Below, piece by piece: positions 17,318 to 26,192 of a stretch of 64,000 nt of DNA. This stretch comes from Blastocatellia bacterium (lineage in GTDB: Bacteria; Acidobacteriota; Blastocatellia; Chloracidobacteriales; Chloracidobacteriaceae), in the NCBI GenBank assembly GCA_019695185.1, contig JAIBAN010000023.1:25909-89908 (forward strand). Reading direction: 5' to 3'. Position 1 is the first letter of the stretch. Each line of letters starts with the position of its first letter. Below the pieces are notes generated by a model that saw nothing but the letters and a program-made list of their open reading frames with translations, had not been told where the DNA came from and ran no database searches. Position numbers and translations under genes: made by a program.

Positions 17318-18121
17318 TTACTTTTTCGCAGGGACAAAGGCAACAATCCGGAGGGGGCCGCCGCTGCCGCCCTTGATTTTCATCGGCAGCGCCACCACCC
17401 GTGCTCCTTTGGCCGGAACCAGTTCGAGGTGCGCCACATTTTCAAAGACCGGGATGTTTTCACCCAGCAGCACCACGTGGCTGTCAAAGGTGCTGGACTG
17501 CCCGTAGTCAATGCTGGCCGTATCAAGCCCGACTGCCTTGATTTTCCGGTTTTTGACCAGCCAGCGGGCAGCGTCCGGATGCAGGCCGGGGAAGTGCAAT
17601 GCCGCCACGCCTTCGGGGCCGCGCTTGTCTGTTCCGAGATACTTCACCCGGTCCGGCCAATATTTGGAAAAGCCGGTTTCCAGCAATAAAATACTCCCAG
17701 CCGGAAATCGCCCGTTTTTCGCTTCCCAGCTCTTCAAATCTTCAATTCCAATCAGATAATCCCGGTTTTCCGCGCATTTGGCTGAAACATCCACTTTGAC
17801 AGCCGTACCAATCAGCCGGTTGAGGGGAATCTGGTCTGCGGTCTGGTGCCCAGCGGCAAAGTGGATGGGGGCATCAAGGTGGGTGCCGCCATGTTCCGCC
17901 GCACAGAATTTGTAAGCAGAGTAATAATACCCTTTGGCGGTTTGACCCTCAGCCACCGTCTCAAACTGAAACGGGTCGGAGGTGGGCCAGTAAATCGTGT
18001 CTTTGGAAAAATCATGGGTCAGGTCAACCCAGGTTCCGGGCGGTTCCGTTCCGGTTTGTGCCCCAAGCTGGAAACCTGCCAGCAACACAAAAACACTGAA
18101 AAAACAAAAAACACATTTCAT
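17318..18121 (-). CDS. secreted cyclase / kynurenine formamidase-like metal hydrolase
   Basis: A 267-residue protein of the cyclase (DUF/PF04199) family. The metal motif HGGTHLDAPIHF gives H77, H81, D83 and H87; an early DLTHDFSKDTIYWP strand and a late LDTASIDYGQS loop are also family marks. The N-terminus (MKCVFCFFSVFVLLAGFQLGA) is a signal peptide, so unlike kynurenine formamidase it is exported. The usual chemistry is hydrolysis of an amide or lactone with a bound divalent metal; the substrate cannot be told. GGAGG lies 5 bp before the ATG. It is monocistronic and convergent with pfkA. Confidence 0.82.
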   Translation of the reverse strand: MKCVFCFFSVFVLLAGFQLGAQTGTEPPGTWVDLTHDFSKDTIYWPTSDPFQFETVAEGQTAKGYYYSAYKFCAAEHGGTHLDAPIHFAAGHQTADQIPLNRLIGTAVKVDVSAKCAENRDYLIGIEDLKSWEAKNGRFPAGSILLLETGFSKYWPDRVKYLGTDKRGPEGVAALHFPGLHPDAARWLVKNRKIKAVGLDTASIDYGQSSTFDSHVVLLGENIPVFENVAHLELVPAKGARVVALPMKIKGGSGGPLRIVAFVPAKK

Positions 18122-18278
18122 AGAACCTCCAAAGTTGAATTCTGGGGGAGAGGAGCAGAAAGAACCGGGTTTGGTTTTGTTTTACCGATGGGGTGGCGGC
18201 TGGCTTCGTCGCCGCCTCCGCCTTGTTGTATGCTTGGACAAGACGTAAATCCTCAAATTCCGTTCCTTCAATCATACC

Positions 18279-19079
18279 ATGATGAAAGTTGCTGCGGTTC
18301 AAATGTGTTCGACTGATAATGTCGAGCAAAACCTTAACCATGCCAGAGGGGTGATTGACCTCGCCGTGGCCCAGGGGGCAACGTTGGTGGCCCTGCCGGA
18401 AAACTTTGCCTATTTGCGCTCCGAAGCCGAAGACATTGGTTATACCCAATCACTTAACGGGGAGTTGACCGGGTGGCTGCGTGACGTAGCCCGGTTCTGG
18501 GGAATTCACCTGTTGGCAGGGAGTTTTCCTGAAACTGCACCGGGTGGAAAAGTCTATAACAGCAGCCTGCTGCTGGACCCGGAGGGGGCAGTGCTGGCCC
18601 ATTACCGGAAAATCCACCTGTTTGATGCCGTGTTGCCGGATGGAACCGTGCTGGCCGAATCGCGTTCGGTGGAACCCGGAACCGAGGTTGTCACCGCTGT
18701 TGTCGAAGGGGTAAGGGTGGGCCTCAGTATTTGTTATGACCTGCGATTTCCGGAACTGTATCGCCGGTTGGCGGTTGCCGGGGCGGAGGTTTTATGTGTC
18801 CCTTCGGCCTTTACCTTTCAAACCGGGCAGGTTCATTGGGAAATCCTGCTCCGGGCCCGCGCCATTGAAAATCAGGCGTTTGTGGTGGCTCCAGCCCAAT
18901 TTGGCCAGCATACCCCGCAGCGCCGCAGCTACGGCCATGCCATGATTGTGGACCCTTGGGGAACGGTGCTGGGAGTGGCTCCGGAACAGGAGACGGTGGT
19001 GCTGGCCGACCTCGATTTTGACCGTCTGCATCAGGTCCGGGCCAAAATGCCATGTCTTTCCCATCGGCGGTTGTCCTGA
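18279..19079 (+). CDS. carbon-nitrogen hydrolase, Nit1 / deaminated glutathione amidase type
   Basis: A 266-residue nitrilase-superfamily amidase with the full triad: E41 in LPENFAYL, K111 in HYRKIHLFDA and C152 in SICYDLRFPEL. The sequence pattern (NSSLLLDPEG, VHWEILLRARAIENQAFVVAPAQ, SYGHAMIVDPWG) is that of the Nit1 branch, which repairs deaminated glutathione. That is the likely job here, with general omega-amidase activity as the alternative. There is no signal peptide. Two adjacent ATGs start the frame and no clear Shine-Dalgarno is seen. It is not in an operon with its neighbours. Confidence 0.85.
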   Translation: MMKVAAVQMCSTDNVEQNLNHARGVIDLAVAQGATLVALPENFAYLRSEAEDIGYTQSLNGELTGWLRDVARFWGIHLLAGSFPETAPGGKVYNSSLLLDPEGAVLAHYRKIHLFDAVLPDGTVLAESRSVEPGTEVVTAVVEGVRVGLSICYDLRFPELYRRLAVAGAEVLCVPSAFTFQTGQVHWEILLRARAIENQAFVVAPAQFGQHTPQRRSYGHAMIVDPWGTVLGVAPEQETVVLADLDFDRLHQVRAKMPCLSHRRLS

Positions 19080-19109
19080 TTGCCGCCTTTCCGGGTTTTT
19101 AGAGCAGGC

Positions 19110-19156
19110 TGGGAAATTTGGAATGCGGGGACTTGTCACGGCATTCCAAATTTCCA
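19110..19156. repeat. inverted repeat (GGAAATTTGGAATGC)
   Basis: A perfect 15-bp stem, GGAAATTTGGAATGC / GCATTCCAAATTTCC, around GGGGACTTGTCACG. The outer part recurs at 55393 as GGAAATTTGGAGTGC and the inner GACTTGTC recurs there too, so this is a degenerate member of the GGCGAC hairpin family. It may also end the amidase transcript. Confidence 0.75.
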
Positions 19157-19673
19157 AATCCGCCGTTCTGGAGAGGCGAGCCGGTCTATGGTGGCAGGCC
19201 GGGGCGGGTGTCGGTTGGAGGCCGAAACCCATCTGGCTAAACCGGGCCTTTTTCCTCTTTTTCCAATCCTGCAAACGCTTTGTAGGACTTGCCTTTAACC
19301 TCAGGAAAAAGGCCCTTCATTGGAAAAAAATCTTTGCCACACGAAAAGTTTATGATATATGCTGGAAAGTTAAGGTCATAATGACGCTACGATTATGGCC
19401 GCGACGCCTGCGCTGCAGGTACAAAATCCGGATTTCCCCCCGGTCGCACATTAAGCTTTCACGTGAGTTTTTTTATTGTGAGCACGGTGCTTTCCTGGTA
19501 CCGAACACCCCCAAGCAAGCCGGTGTTCAGGGGCTTTGGGGCTGTGTGTACAGGTGGGGTAAAACCGTTCGCATCGTGCAATCTTTGAATTTTGCCAAAG
19601 TTCGACCGGGTTTGATTGAGGGTGTTTTCACCTTTTCACCCGGCCCGTCACAACGAGAAAGGCAGACTTTCGT
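19157..19673. other. gene-free leader region upstream of the act operon
   Basis: More than 500 bp without a believable gene. It should carry the promoter of the respiratory operon. TTGCCA at about 19335 with TATATG 16 bp later is a possible -35/-10 pair. Further on are a CCTGCGCTGCAGG hairpin (near 19409) and a GAACACCCC...GGTGTTCAGGGG inverted pair (19503-19540), so a structured leader is possible. An open frame running in from the amidase gene was judged not to be coding. Confidence 0.4.
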
Positions 19674-20426
19674 ATGGCGCAAATCTTTCACCGCAGTATG
19701 AATTCGGTGGCGAAGATGAGCATTGTCGGCGCAGCCATTGTGGCTGCCACACTTGGGTATTCCATGTGGATTCTGGTGAAGTCACCGTTGGTGACCAACC
19801 AGTACATTTCCCAACCGCAACCCGTGCAGTTTTCGCACGAGCACCATTACACAGGGTTGGGGATTGATTGCCGGTATTGCCACACTTCGGTCGAAAATTC
19901 CTCTTTTGCCAATATTCCGCCGACTTCGACCTGCATGAACTGCCATTCCCAAATCTGGTATCAGAGCCCGATTCTGGAGCCGGTCCGGGCCAGTTGGCGC
20001 TCCGGCAAGCCGCTGGAATGGAACCGGGTGCATAACCTTGCCGATTTTGTCTATTTCAACCACAGCATCCACGTCAACAAAGGGATCGGGTGCGTTTCCT
20101 GTCACGGGCGGGTGGATAAAATGCAACTTATCCACAAAGCGGAACCGATGACGATGGAATGGTGTTTGACCTGTCACCGCAATCCGGAAAAGTTCATTCG
20201 TCCGAAAGATCAGGTGGTGAACTTTACCTGGGAAGCTCCGGACCCGAACGAGCCTGCCGGTGGCAAAGGGCAACACGGCGAAGGTCCCGTCACCCGCGAG
20301 ATGAAAGGTGGCGAAAAAGCCGTTCAAATGGAAGCCAATCAAGTTGCACTCGGCAAGAAACTGCTGGCCGAATACAAGATTCCGAGCACGCGCCATTTGA
20401 CGAGCTGCTCGACGTGTCATCGTTAA
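19674..20426 (+). CDS. actA: alternative complex III pentaheme cytochrome c subunit ActA
   Basis: A 250-residue multiheme cytochrome with one N-terminal membrane helix (about 16-35). Five CxxCH heme sites are seen: 66-70, 87-91, 140-144, 164-168 and 245-249, the last at the very C-terminus. Alternative complex III (ACIII) is a quinol:cytochrome c or quinol:oxidase oxidoreductase that replaces bc1; ActA is its periplasmic electron exit together with ActE. It is the first gene of the operon, and AAGG lies about 12 bp before the ATG. The five-heme count and the following ActB make the call secure. Confidence 0.93.
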   Translation: MAQIFHRSMNSVAKMSIVGAAIVAATLGYSMWILVKSPLVTNQYISQPQPVQFSHEHHYTGLGIDCRYCHTSVENSSFANIPPTSTCMNCHSQIWYQSPILEPVRASWRSGKPLEWNRVHNLADFVYFNHSIHVNKGIGCVSCHGRVDKMQLIHKAEPMTMEWCLTCHRNPEKFIRPKDQVVNFTWEAPDPNEPAGGKGQHGEGPVTREMKGGEKAVQMEANQVALGKKLLAEYKIPSTRHLTSCSTCHR

Positions 20427-20454
20427 GGTTATTTTTTCAAGCCAAACACACCCT

Positions 20455-23400
20455 ATGAATGACCAGAACCAGAAACTGACTTACGCAACCCTTCGCACCA
20501 AATTGGACGGGCACAAAGGCCGCACATTCTGGAAAAGCATTGACGAAGTGGTTGATTCCGATGACTTTTTAGCGGCTGTCGAACAGGAATACCCTTCCCA
20601 GTCGGCCCTCCTGGGCGATCCTATCAATCGCCGCAAGTTTATGAAAATCATGGGGGCGTCGTTTGCGCTCGCCGGTTTGACTGCCTGCGGCGTGGCTGCT
20701 CCGGAAGACAAAATCGTGCCCTATGTCAAGGCACCGGAAAATATGGTGCCGGGCAAAACGCTTCAATTTGCCACCGGACTGACGCTGGGCGGTGTTTCCA
20801 AGGGCGTTTTGGTGACCAGCTACATGGGCCGTCCGATCAAAATCGAAGGCAACCCGGACCATCCGGCCAGCCTTGGGGCCACGGACGCGTTTACCCAGGC
20901 TGCGCTGCTTGGCCTCTATGACCCGGACCGGTCCCAGGCGGTACGTTACTTTGGAGAAATTCGGCCTTGGGATGTTTTTTCGACCAATTTCCGGACGGCC
21001 CTGGCCGAGCAGAAGAAAAAGCAGGGAGCCGGAATCAGAATCCTCACCGAAAACGTCACCTCCCCGACCATTGGCTGGCAGTTCCAGCAAATCCAAAAAG
21101 ACTTCCCCCAAGCCAAATGGCATCAATACGAACCAGCCAACCGGGACCATTTCTACGAAGGCATGAAGGTGGCCTTTGGTTCCTATACGGACGCGGTTTA
21201 TCAGTTTGACAAGGCTGACGTGGTGCTGGCGCTCGAAGCGGACTTTTTGACGACGGGTGCCGGAGCCGTGCGCTATACGCGTGACTTTATGTCCAAGCGC
21301 AAAATCCGCGAAGGCAAAAAGGAAATGAACCGGTTGTATGTGGCGGAAAGCATGCCCTCCAGCACCGGGGCCGTTTCCGACCACCGACTGCCGCTCAAAT
21401 CCAGTGACATTGAAACCGTTGCCCGTGCGGTGGCTGCCCAGTTGGGCGTCAATGTCGGTTCCGCGCCGGTGCTGGAAGCCACGCTTTCAAAATGGGTCGA
21501 GGCTGCTGTCAAAGACCTGAAAGCTCATAAGGGGGCCTGTCTGGTGGTGGCCGGCGACCATCAACCGCCTGTGGTGCATGCCTTAGTCCAGGCCATTAAC
21601 CAGAACCTGGAAAATGTGGGCAAGACCGTGACCTACATCGAACCGGTTGAAACCAGTCCGGTCAACCAGCTTGAATCACTCAAGCAACTGGTCACGGACA
21701 TCAACAGTGGGGCGGTGGAACTGCTTCTGATCGTGGGCGGGAACCCGGTGTACAACGCACCGGTTGATTTCAAATTTGAAGAGGCCATGAAAAAGGTGAA
21801 AATGTGCATTCACCTGAGCCTTTATCACGATGAAACCTCCCATCTGGCCCACTGGCACATTCCCCAAACGCATGAACTGGAAAACTGGTCCGACGCCCGT
21901 GCTTACGAAGGCACGGTCAATATCATCCAGCCACTGATTGCACCGCTCTACAAAGAAACCAAATCGCTCCACGAAATCCTGGCCATGTTTACCGAGGCGT
22001 TCAACCAGTCGCCCTACAGTCTGGTCCGCGATTACTGGCGGACGCAAAAAACGACCGGCGATTTTGAATCCTTCTGGCGCAAAGCCCTGCATGACGGAGT
22101 GGTGCCCGAAACCGCCCGCCCGGCCAAAACCGTGGCGCTCCAGATGGACAAAGTCACCGCCGAAGCCGCCAAACCGGCAGCCGCCAGTGGCGGGAAAAAG
22201 GAACTGCACCTCCAGGCTTGCCACGGGGTCTATGACGGTCGGTTTGCCAACAACGGCTGGTTGCAGGAACTGCCCAAGCCGCTGACCAAACTAACCTGGG
22301 ACAATGCCGCGTTGATGAGCTGGGAAACCGCCCAAGGGTTTGGCGTGGCCAATGAGGATTTGGTCGAATTGACCTTCAAGGGCCGCAAAATGCGGGTTCC
22401 GGTGTGGATTGTTCCGGGACATGCCAAGGATTCCGTGACGGTTCATCTGGGCTATGGCCGGACCAAAGCCGGGCATGTGGCGGAAGGTGCCGGGTTCAAC
22501 GCCTACGCTTTGCGCTCTTCCACTGAAATGTGGGGTGGCGCAGACCTCTCCGTGAGTAAAGTCGGTGAGCGGTACGAGCTGGCCTGCACACAGGAACACT
22601 TTGATATGAACGGCGGTCGGATGGACGAGCAGCACGACCGCGAAATCATCCGCGTTGGAACCTTGGAAGAGTACAAAAAGAAGCCGGATTTCGCCCAGGA
22701 AGACGTTGACAAACCCGGCCATGACCCACTGACCCTGTTTGGCAATGACCATCCCTACACAGGGCGAGCCTGGGGATTGGCAATTGACACCAGTCTTTGC
22801 ACCGGCTGCAATGCCTGTGTGGTGGCCTGTGTGGCGGAAAACAACTCGCCCGTGGTGGGCAAGGACCAGGTGCGGCGCGGACGCGAAATGCAGTGGATCC
22901 GGATTGACCAGTATTTTTCAGGCGACATTGCCGCTCCGCAAATCCATCACCAGCCGGTGATGTGCCAGCATTGTGAGGCTGCCCCCTGCGAAGTGGTCTG
23001 CCCCGTGGCAGCCACCACCCACAGCACCGAGGGCATCAACGAGATGACCTACAACCGGTGCATCGGGACGAAATACTGTTCCAACAACTGTCCCTACAAA
23101 GTCCGCCGATTTAACTTCCTGGCTTATCAGGACTTTGACACACCGGTCATTCAACTGGGCCGCAATCCGAACGTCACGGTTCGCAGCCGCGGGGTCATGG
23201 AAAAATGTACCTTCTGCGTCCAGCGGGTGAACGCTGCCCGGATTGAAGCCGAAAAGGAAAACCGTCCGATTGCCGACGGTGAAATCAAAACTGCCTGTCA
23301 GCAGGTCTGCCCGGCGGAAGCGATTGTTTTTGGCGACCTCAACGACAAAACCAGCCGGGTGGCCAAACTTAAGGCGGAACCGACCGGTTACGGGTTGCTG

Positions 23401-23508
23401 GGTGAACTCAACACCCGCCCACGGGTCAATTATCTGGCGACGATTCGCAATCCAAACTCAGAGCTTGGCGGCGGTGGTGGCGGACACCACGGCGGCGGTC
23501 ACGAGTAA
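20455..23508 (+). CDS. actB: alternative complex III subunit ActB (molybdopterin-oxidoreductase-like fused to Fe-S protein)
   Basis: A 1017-residue fusion. Residues 61-82 hold a twin-arginine signal (RRKFMKIMGASFALAG), preceded by the long cytoplasmic leader usual for ActB. The first part is a molybdopterin-oxidoreductase fold which in studied ACIII carries no molybdenum. The last 260 residues are an NrfC/DmsB-like ferredoxin part with four Cys groups: CTGCNACVVAC, CQHCEAAPCEVVCP, CIGTKYCSNNCP and CTFCVQRVN followed by CQQVCP, for three [4Fe-4S] and one [3Fe-4S] cluster. The protein ends in a Gly/His-rich tail (GGGGGGHHGGGHE) of unknown use. It carries electrons from the quinol site to ActA. 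Confidence 0.93.
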   Translation: MNDQNQKLTYATLRTKLDGHKGRTFWKSIDEVVDSDDFLAAVEQEYPSQSALLGDPINRRKFMKIMGASFALAGLTACGVAAPEDKIVPYVKAPENMVPGKTLQFATGLTLGGVSKGVLVTSYMGRPIKIEGNPDHPASLGATDAFTQAALLGLYDPDRSQAVRYFGEIRPWDVFSTNFRTALAEQKKKQGAGIRILTENVTSPTIGWQFQQIQKDFPQAKWHQYEPANRDHFYEGMKVAFGSYTDAVYQFDKADVVLALEADFLTTGAGAVRYTRDFMSKRKIREGKKEMNRLYVAESMPSSTGAVSDHRLPLKSSDIETVARAVAAQLGVNVGSAPVLEATLSKWVEAAVKDLKAHKGACLVVAGDHQPPVVHALVQAINQNLENVGKTVTYIEPVETSPVNQLESLKQLVTDINSGAVELLLIVGGNPVYNAPVDFKFEEAMKKVKMCIHLSLYHDETSHLAHWHIPQTHELENWSDARAYEGTVNIIQPLIAPLYKETKSLHEILAMFTEAFNQSPYSLVRDYWRTQKTTGDFESFWRKALHDGVVPETARPAKTVALQMDKVTAEAAKPAAASGGKKELHLQACHGVYDGRFANNGWLQELPKPLTKLTWDNAALMSWETAQGFGVANEDLVELTFKGRKMRVPVWIVPGHAKDSVTVHLGYGRTKAGHVAEGAGFNAYALRSSTEMWGGADLSVSKVGERYELACTQEHFDMNGGRMDEQHDREIIRVGTLEEYKKKPDFAQEDVDKPGHDPLTLFGNDHPYTGRAWGLAIDTSLCTGCNACVVACVAENNSPVVGKDQVRRGREMQWIRIDQYFSGDIAAPQIHHQPVMCQHCEAAPCEVVCPVAATTHSTEGINEMTYNRCIGTKYCSNNCPYKVRRFNFLAYQDFDTPVIQLGRNPNVTVRSRGVMEKCTFCVQRVNAARIEAEKENRPIADGEIKTACQQVCPAEAIVFGDLNDKTSRVAKLKAEPTGYGLLGELNTRPRVNYLATIRNPNSELGGGGGGHHGGGHE

Positions 23509-23586
23509 GCAGATTGGTCAGTACCGCCTGCGGCAGCGGGCGGCTTCAATGGTACTGACTCTTCAAGATGAAAGGCATGTACGCGC

Positions 23587-25029
23587 ATGGCTGATGCAGC
23601 ACTTGAGAAAAACCCAATGAGCGGCAGGTTTGATAGCGAGCAGATTCCTGTCGATAAGCACGGAATGATTCCGGTGATTGCGGACGGGCACGACCTGGAG
23701 TCGGTGACTGAAAAAGTCACGGCCATTGTGCTGACCGAACCCCAGAAAACACCCAAGGGCTGGATTGCCGGGTTTTTTGTGGCGTTCTGTCTGCTCAACG
23801 TGTTGATGGTCGCCCTGGGATATCTGGTCTTCAAAGGGGTCGGTATCTGGGGGATCAACATTCCGGTCGGCTGGGGCTTTGACATCGTCAATTTCGTGTG
23901 GTGGATCGGTATCGGTCACGCTGGAACCCTGATTTCAGCGATTTTGCTGCTCTTCAAACAGCAATGGCGGACTTCCATCAACCGGTTTGCCGAAGCCATG
24001 ACCCTGTTTGCGGTGGCCAGCGCCGGTATTTTTCCGCTTTTCCACACCGGGCGTCCCTGGTATGCCTACTTTATGTTCCCGCAGGTGAACTCGCTGGGGA
24101 TGTGGATGCCGCAGTTTCGCAGTCCGCTCCTGTGGGACGTGTTTGCCGTTTCGACCTATGGCAGTGTCTCGCTCATCTTTTGGTATGTCGGTCTGATTCC
24201 CGACTTGGCGGCCTTACGTGACCGCACCAAAAATCAACTACTGCGGGTCATTTACGGCATGCTCTCAATGGGGTGGCGCGGATCGGCCCGCCACTGGAAC
24301 CGCTACGAATCCATTTACATGATCCTGGCCGGGCTTTCGACTCCGCTGGTGCTTTCGGTGCATACTATCGTGTCGTTCGACTTTGCCGTTGGTATCATTC
24401 CGGGCTGGCACTCGACCGTTTTTCCGCCCTACTTTGTGGCCGGGGCCATTTATTCGGGATTTGCGATGGTGCTCACGCTCATGATTCCAATGCGCTGGTT
24501 CTATGGCCTGAAAGACCTGATCACCATGCGCCACATTGATAACATGGCCAAAATTCTGTTGGTCACGGGTTCGATGGTGTTTTACGCCTACCTGACCGAA
24601 ATCTTTTATGCCTGGTACAGCGCGAGCGAATTTGAATGGTACATGATGAAGAACCGCATGACAGGACCCTACTGGTACATGTATGCCATGCTCATTATGT
24701 GCAACGGCATCACGCCGCAGTTCCTGTGGTTCAAGAAAATCCGCCAGAACGTGCCCCTTTTGTTTTGCATTTCCATTGTTGTCAATATCGGGATGTGGCT
24801 GGAACGGTATGTGATTATCGTCGTCAGTCTGCATCGTGACTTCCTGCCGTCGTCGTGGGGGATGTACACCGGGACGATTTGGGACTGGTCGCTCTTTATC
24901 GGCACCATCGGCCAATTCCTCGCGCTGATTTTCCTCTTTTTGCGCGTGCTGCCGAGCATTTCGATTGCCGAAGTCCGACTCCTGCTCCCACAAGGCCAAG
25001 TGAAGGAGGCTCATCACCATGAAGCATGA
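23587..25029 (+). CDS. actC: alternative complex III membrane subunit ActC (NrfD/PsrC-like)
   Basis: A 480-residue integral membrane protein of the NrfD/PsrC family with about ten helices. Marks include WWIGIGHAGTLISAILLLF, FPLFHTGRPWYAYFMFP, WRGSARHWNRYESIYMILAG and VSFDFAVGIIPGWHSTVFPPYFV, matching known ActC sequences that form the main quinol-binding site and a proposed proton path. GAAAGG precedes the ATG. The end overlaps actD by 11 bp, pointing to coupled translation. Confidence 0.93.
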   Translation: MADAALEKNPMSGRFDSEQIPVDKHGMIPVIADGHDLESVTEKVTAIVLTEPQKTPKGWIAGFFVAFCLLNVLMVALGYLVFKGVGIWGINIPVGWGFDIVNFVWWIGIGHAGTLISAILLLFKQQWRTSINRFAEAMTLFAVASAGIFPLFHTGRPWYAYFMFPQVNSLGMWMPQFRSPLLWDVFAVSTYGSVSLIFWYVGLIPDLAALRDRTKNQLLRVIYGMLSMGWRGSARHWNRYESIYMILAGLSTPLVLSVHTIVSFDFAVGIIPGWHSTVFPPYFVAGAIYSGFAMVLTLMIPMRWFYGLKDLITMRHIDNMAKILLVTGSMVFYAYLTEIFYAWYSASEFEWYMMKNRMTGPYWYMYAMLIMCNGITPQFLWFKKIRQNVPLLFCISIVVNIGMWLERYVIIVVSLHRDFLPSSWGMYTGTIWDWSLFIGTIGQFLALIFLFLRVLPSISIAEVRLLLPQGQVKEAHHHEA

Positions 25030-25564
25030 AGAAGCGCCGCAACTCTTTGGGTTGCTGGCCGAATTTGATTCGGCGGACGATTTGACGAATGCGACCAAGG
25101 CGGTCTATGACGCCGGTTACCGCAAAATCGACGCCTATACGCCGTTCCCCTGCGAACCGGTGATGGAAGCCATGCATGTGCATCACAACTGGGTGCCGCT
25201 GATTGTGCTGGTGATGGGCATCATCGGTGGTTCGACCGGTTTTGCGATGCAATACTGGGGGTCGGTCATTCACTATCCGTGGAACATCGGGAACCGGCCT
25301 TTCTATAGTTGGCCGGCCTTTATCCCAGTGACGTTTGAATTAACGGTGCTCTTTGCCGCGTTTTCGGGCGTGATTGGGATGTTGCTGCTGAACGGCCTGC
25401 CCCAGCCCTATCATCCGCTCTTTAACGTGGAGCAGTTTGAACGGGCGTCACAGGACGGATTCTTTTTGGCTGTCGAAGCCACGGACCCGAAATTCGACCA
25501 TGCCGAGACCAAGAAGTTTTTGGAATCGCTCCACCCGAAAGAGGTGTTTGATGTTGAGCCGTAA
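25019..25564 (+). CDS. actD: alternative complex III subunit ActD (DUF3341)
   Basis: A 181-residue protein with two membrane helices (about 58-78 and 100-125). It matches DUF3341: an N-terminal GLLAEFDSADDLTNATKAVYDAGYRKIDAYTPFP, then VLVMGIIGGSTGFAMQYW. In ACIII structures ActD sits beside ActC with no cofactor. An AAGGAGG lies 8 bp before the ATG, the best ribosome-binding site in the operon. It overlaps actC and actE at its two ends. Confidence 0.92.
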   Translation: MKHEEAPQLFGLLAEFDSADDLTNATKAVYDAGYRKIDAYTPFPCEPVMEAMHVHHNWVPLIVLVMGIIGGSTGFAMQYWGSVIHYPWNIGNRPFYSWPAFIPVTFELTVLFAAFSGVIGMLLLNGLPQPYHPLFNVEQFERASQDGFFLAVEATDPKFDHAETKKFLESLHPKEVFDVEP

Positions 25565-26192
25565 CCGTGAGCAGGGGAAGGCGCGGAATGCGGTGCGCCT
25601 CCTGAAACTGAGTTGTCTTTGCGTGCTTTTGGCACTGGCCGTGGGTTGCCGGCAGCAGATGGCGGACCAGCCACGGTTTCAGCCATTGCAAAAGAGCACC
25701 TTTTTTGAAGATGGAGCCTCCTCTCGGCCCCTGGTGGCGGGGACGGTCGCCCGTGGCATGCTGCACGAAGACCGCCACCTCTACGAAGGCAAAATCGGTG
25801 AGCTCTTCGCTCCTGATTTTCCGGAGCCGGTAACGAAGGAAACACTCCAGCGGGGAAAAGACCGCTACCAGATTTATTGTTCGATGTGTCACGGCTATTC
25901 CGGTCACGCCGATGGGATGGTGGTTCAGCGGGGGTTCAGTCCGCCGCCCTCCTTCCATGATGAGGCGACCAGGAAGAAGCCGGTTGGTTATTATTTTTCA
26001 GTCATTTCAAACGGTTTTGGGGCCATGGGCAGTTATTCGGCAGCAATTCCGGTGCGGGACCGATGGGCAATTGTCGCCTATATCCGCGCGCTGCAACTGA
26101 GCCAGAGTGCCAAAGCCGAAGACATTCCGGCTGAAGAGCGCAACAAGCCTGCCGAAGGGGCGAAACATGATGCCGGAGGAGCGCACAAATGA
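25551..26192 (+). CDS. actE: alternative complex III monoheme cytochrome c lipoprotein ActE
   Basis: A 213-residue lipoprotein cytochrome. The lipobox is LAVGC with Cys33; the single heme site is C110-x2-C113-H114, and a distal Met in GFGAMGSYSAAIP is a plausible axial ligand. ActE takes electrons from ActA to the oxidase or a soluble carrier. The start was set at the ATG at 25551, overlapping the end of actD by 14 bp, because it gives a proper signal peptide; the frame is open further upstream inside actD without meaning. The gene overlaps actF by 4 bp (ATGA). Confidence 0.9.
   Translation: MLSRNREQGKARNAVRLLKLSCLCVLLALAVGCRQQMADQPRFQPLQKSTFFEDGASSRPLVAGTVARGMLHEDRHLYEGKIGELFAPDFPEPVTKETLQRGKDRYQIYCSMCHGYSGHADGMVVQRGFSPPPSFHDEATRKKPVGYYFSVISNGFGAMGSYSAAIPVRDRWAIVAYIRALQLSQSAKAEDIPAEERNKPAEGAKHDAGGAHK

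Noticed and set aside
18946..19701. A 251-codon plus-strand frame running from the amidase gene into the act leader
   Set aside because: It overlaps the end of a well-supported amidase gene and actA, has no start signal and gives a basic, motif-free product.
20455..23508. ActB read as an active nitrate or polysulfide reductase
   Set aside because: The surrounding actA, actC-F genes and the long leader with a TAT signal identify alternative complex III, where this fold lacks molybdenum.
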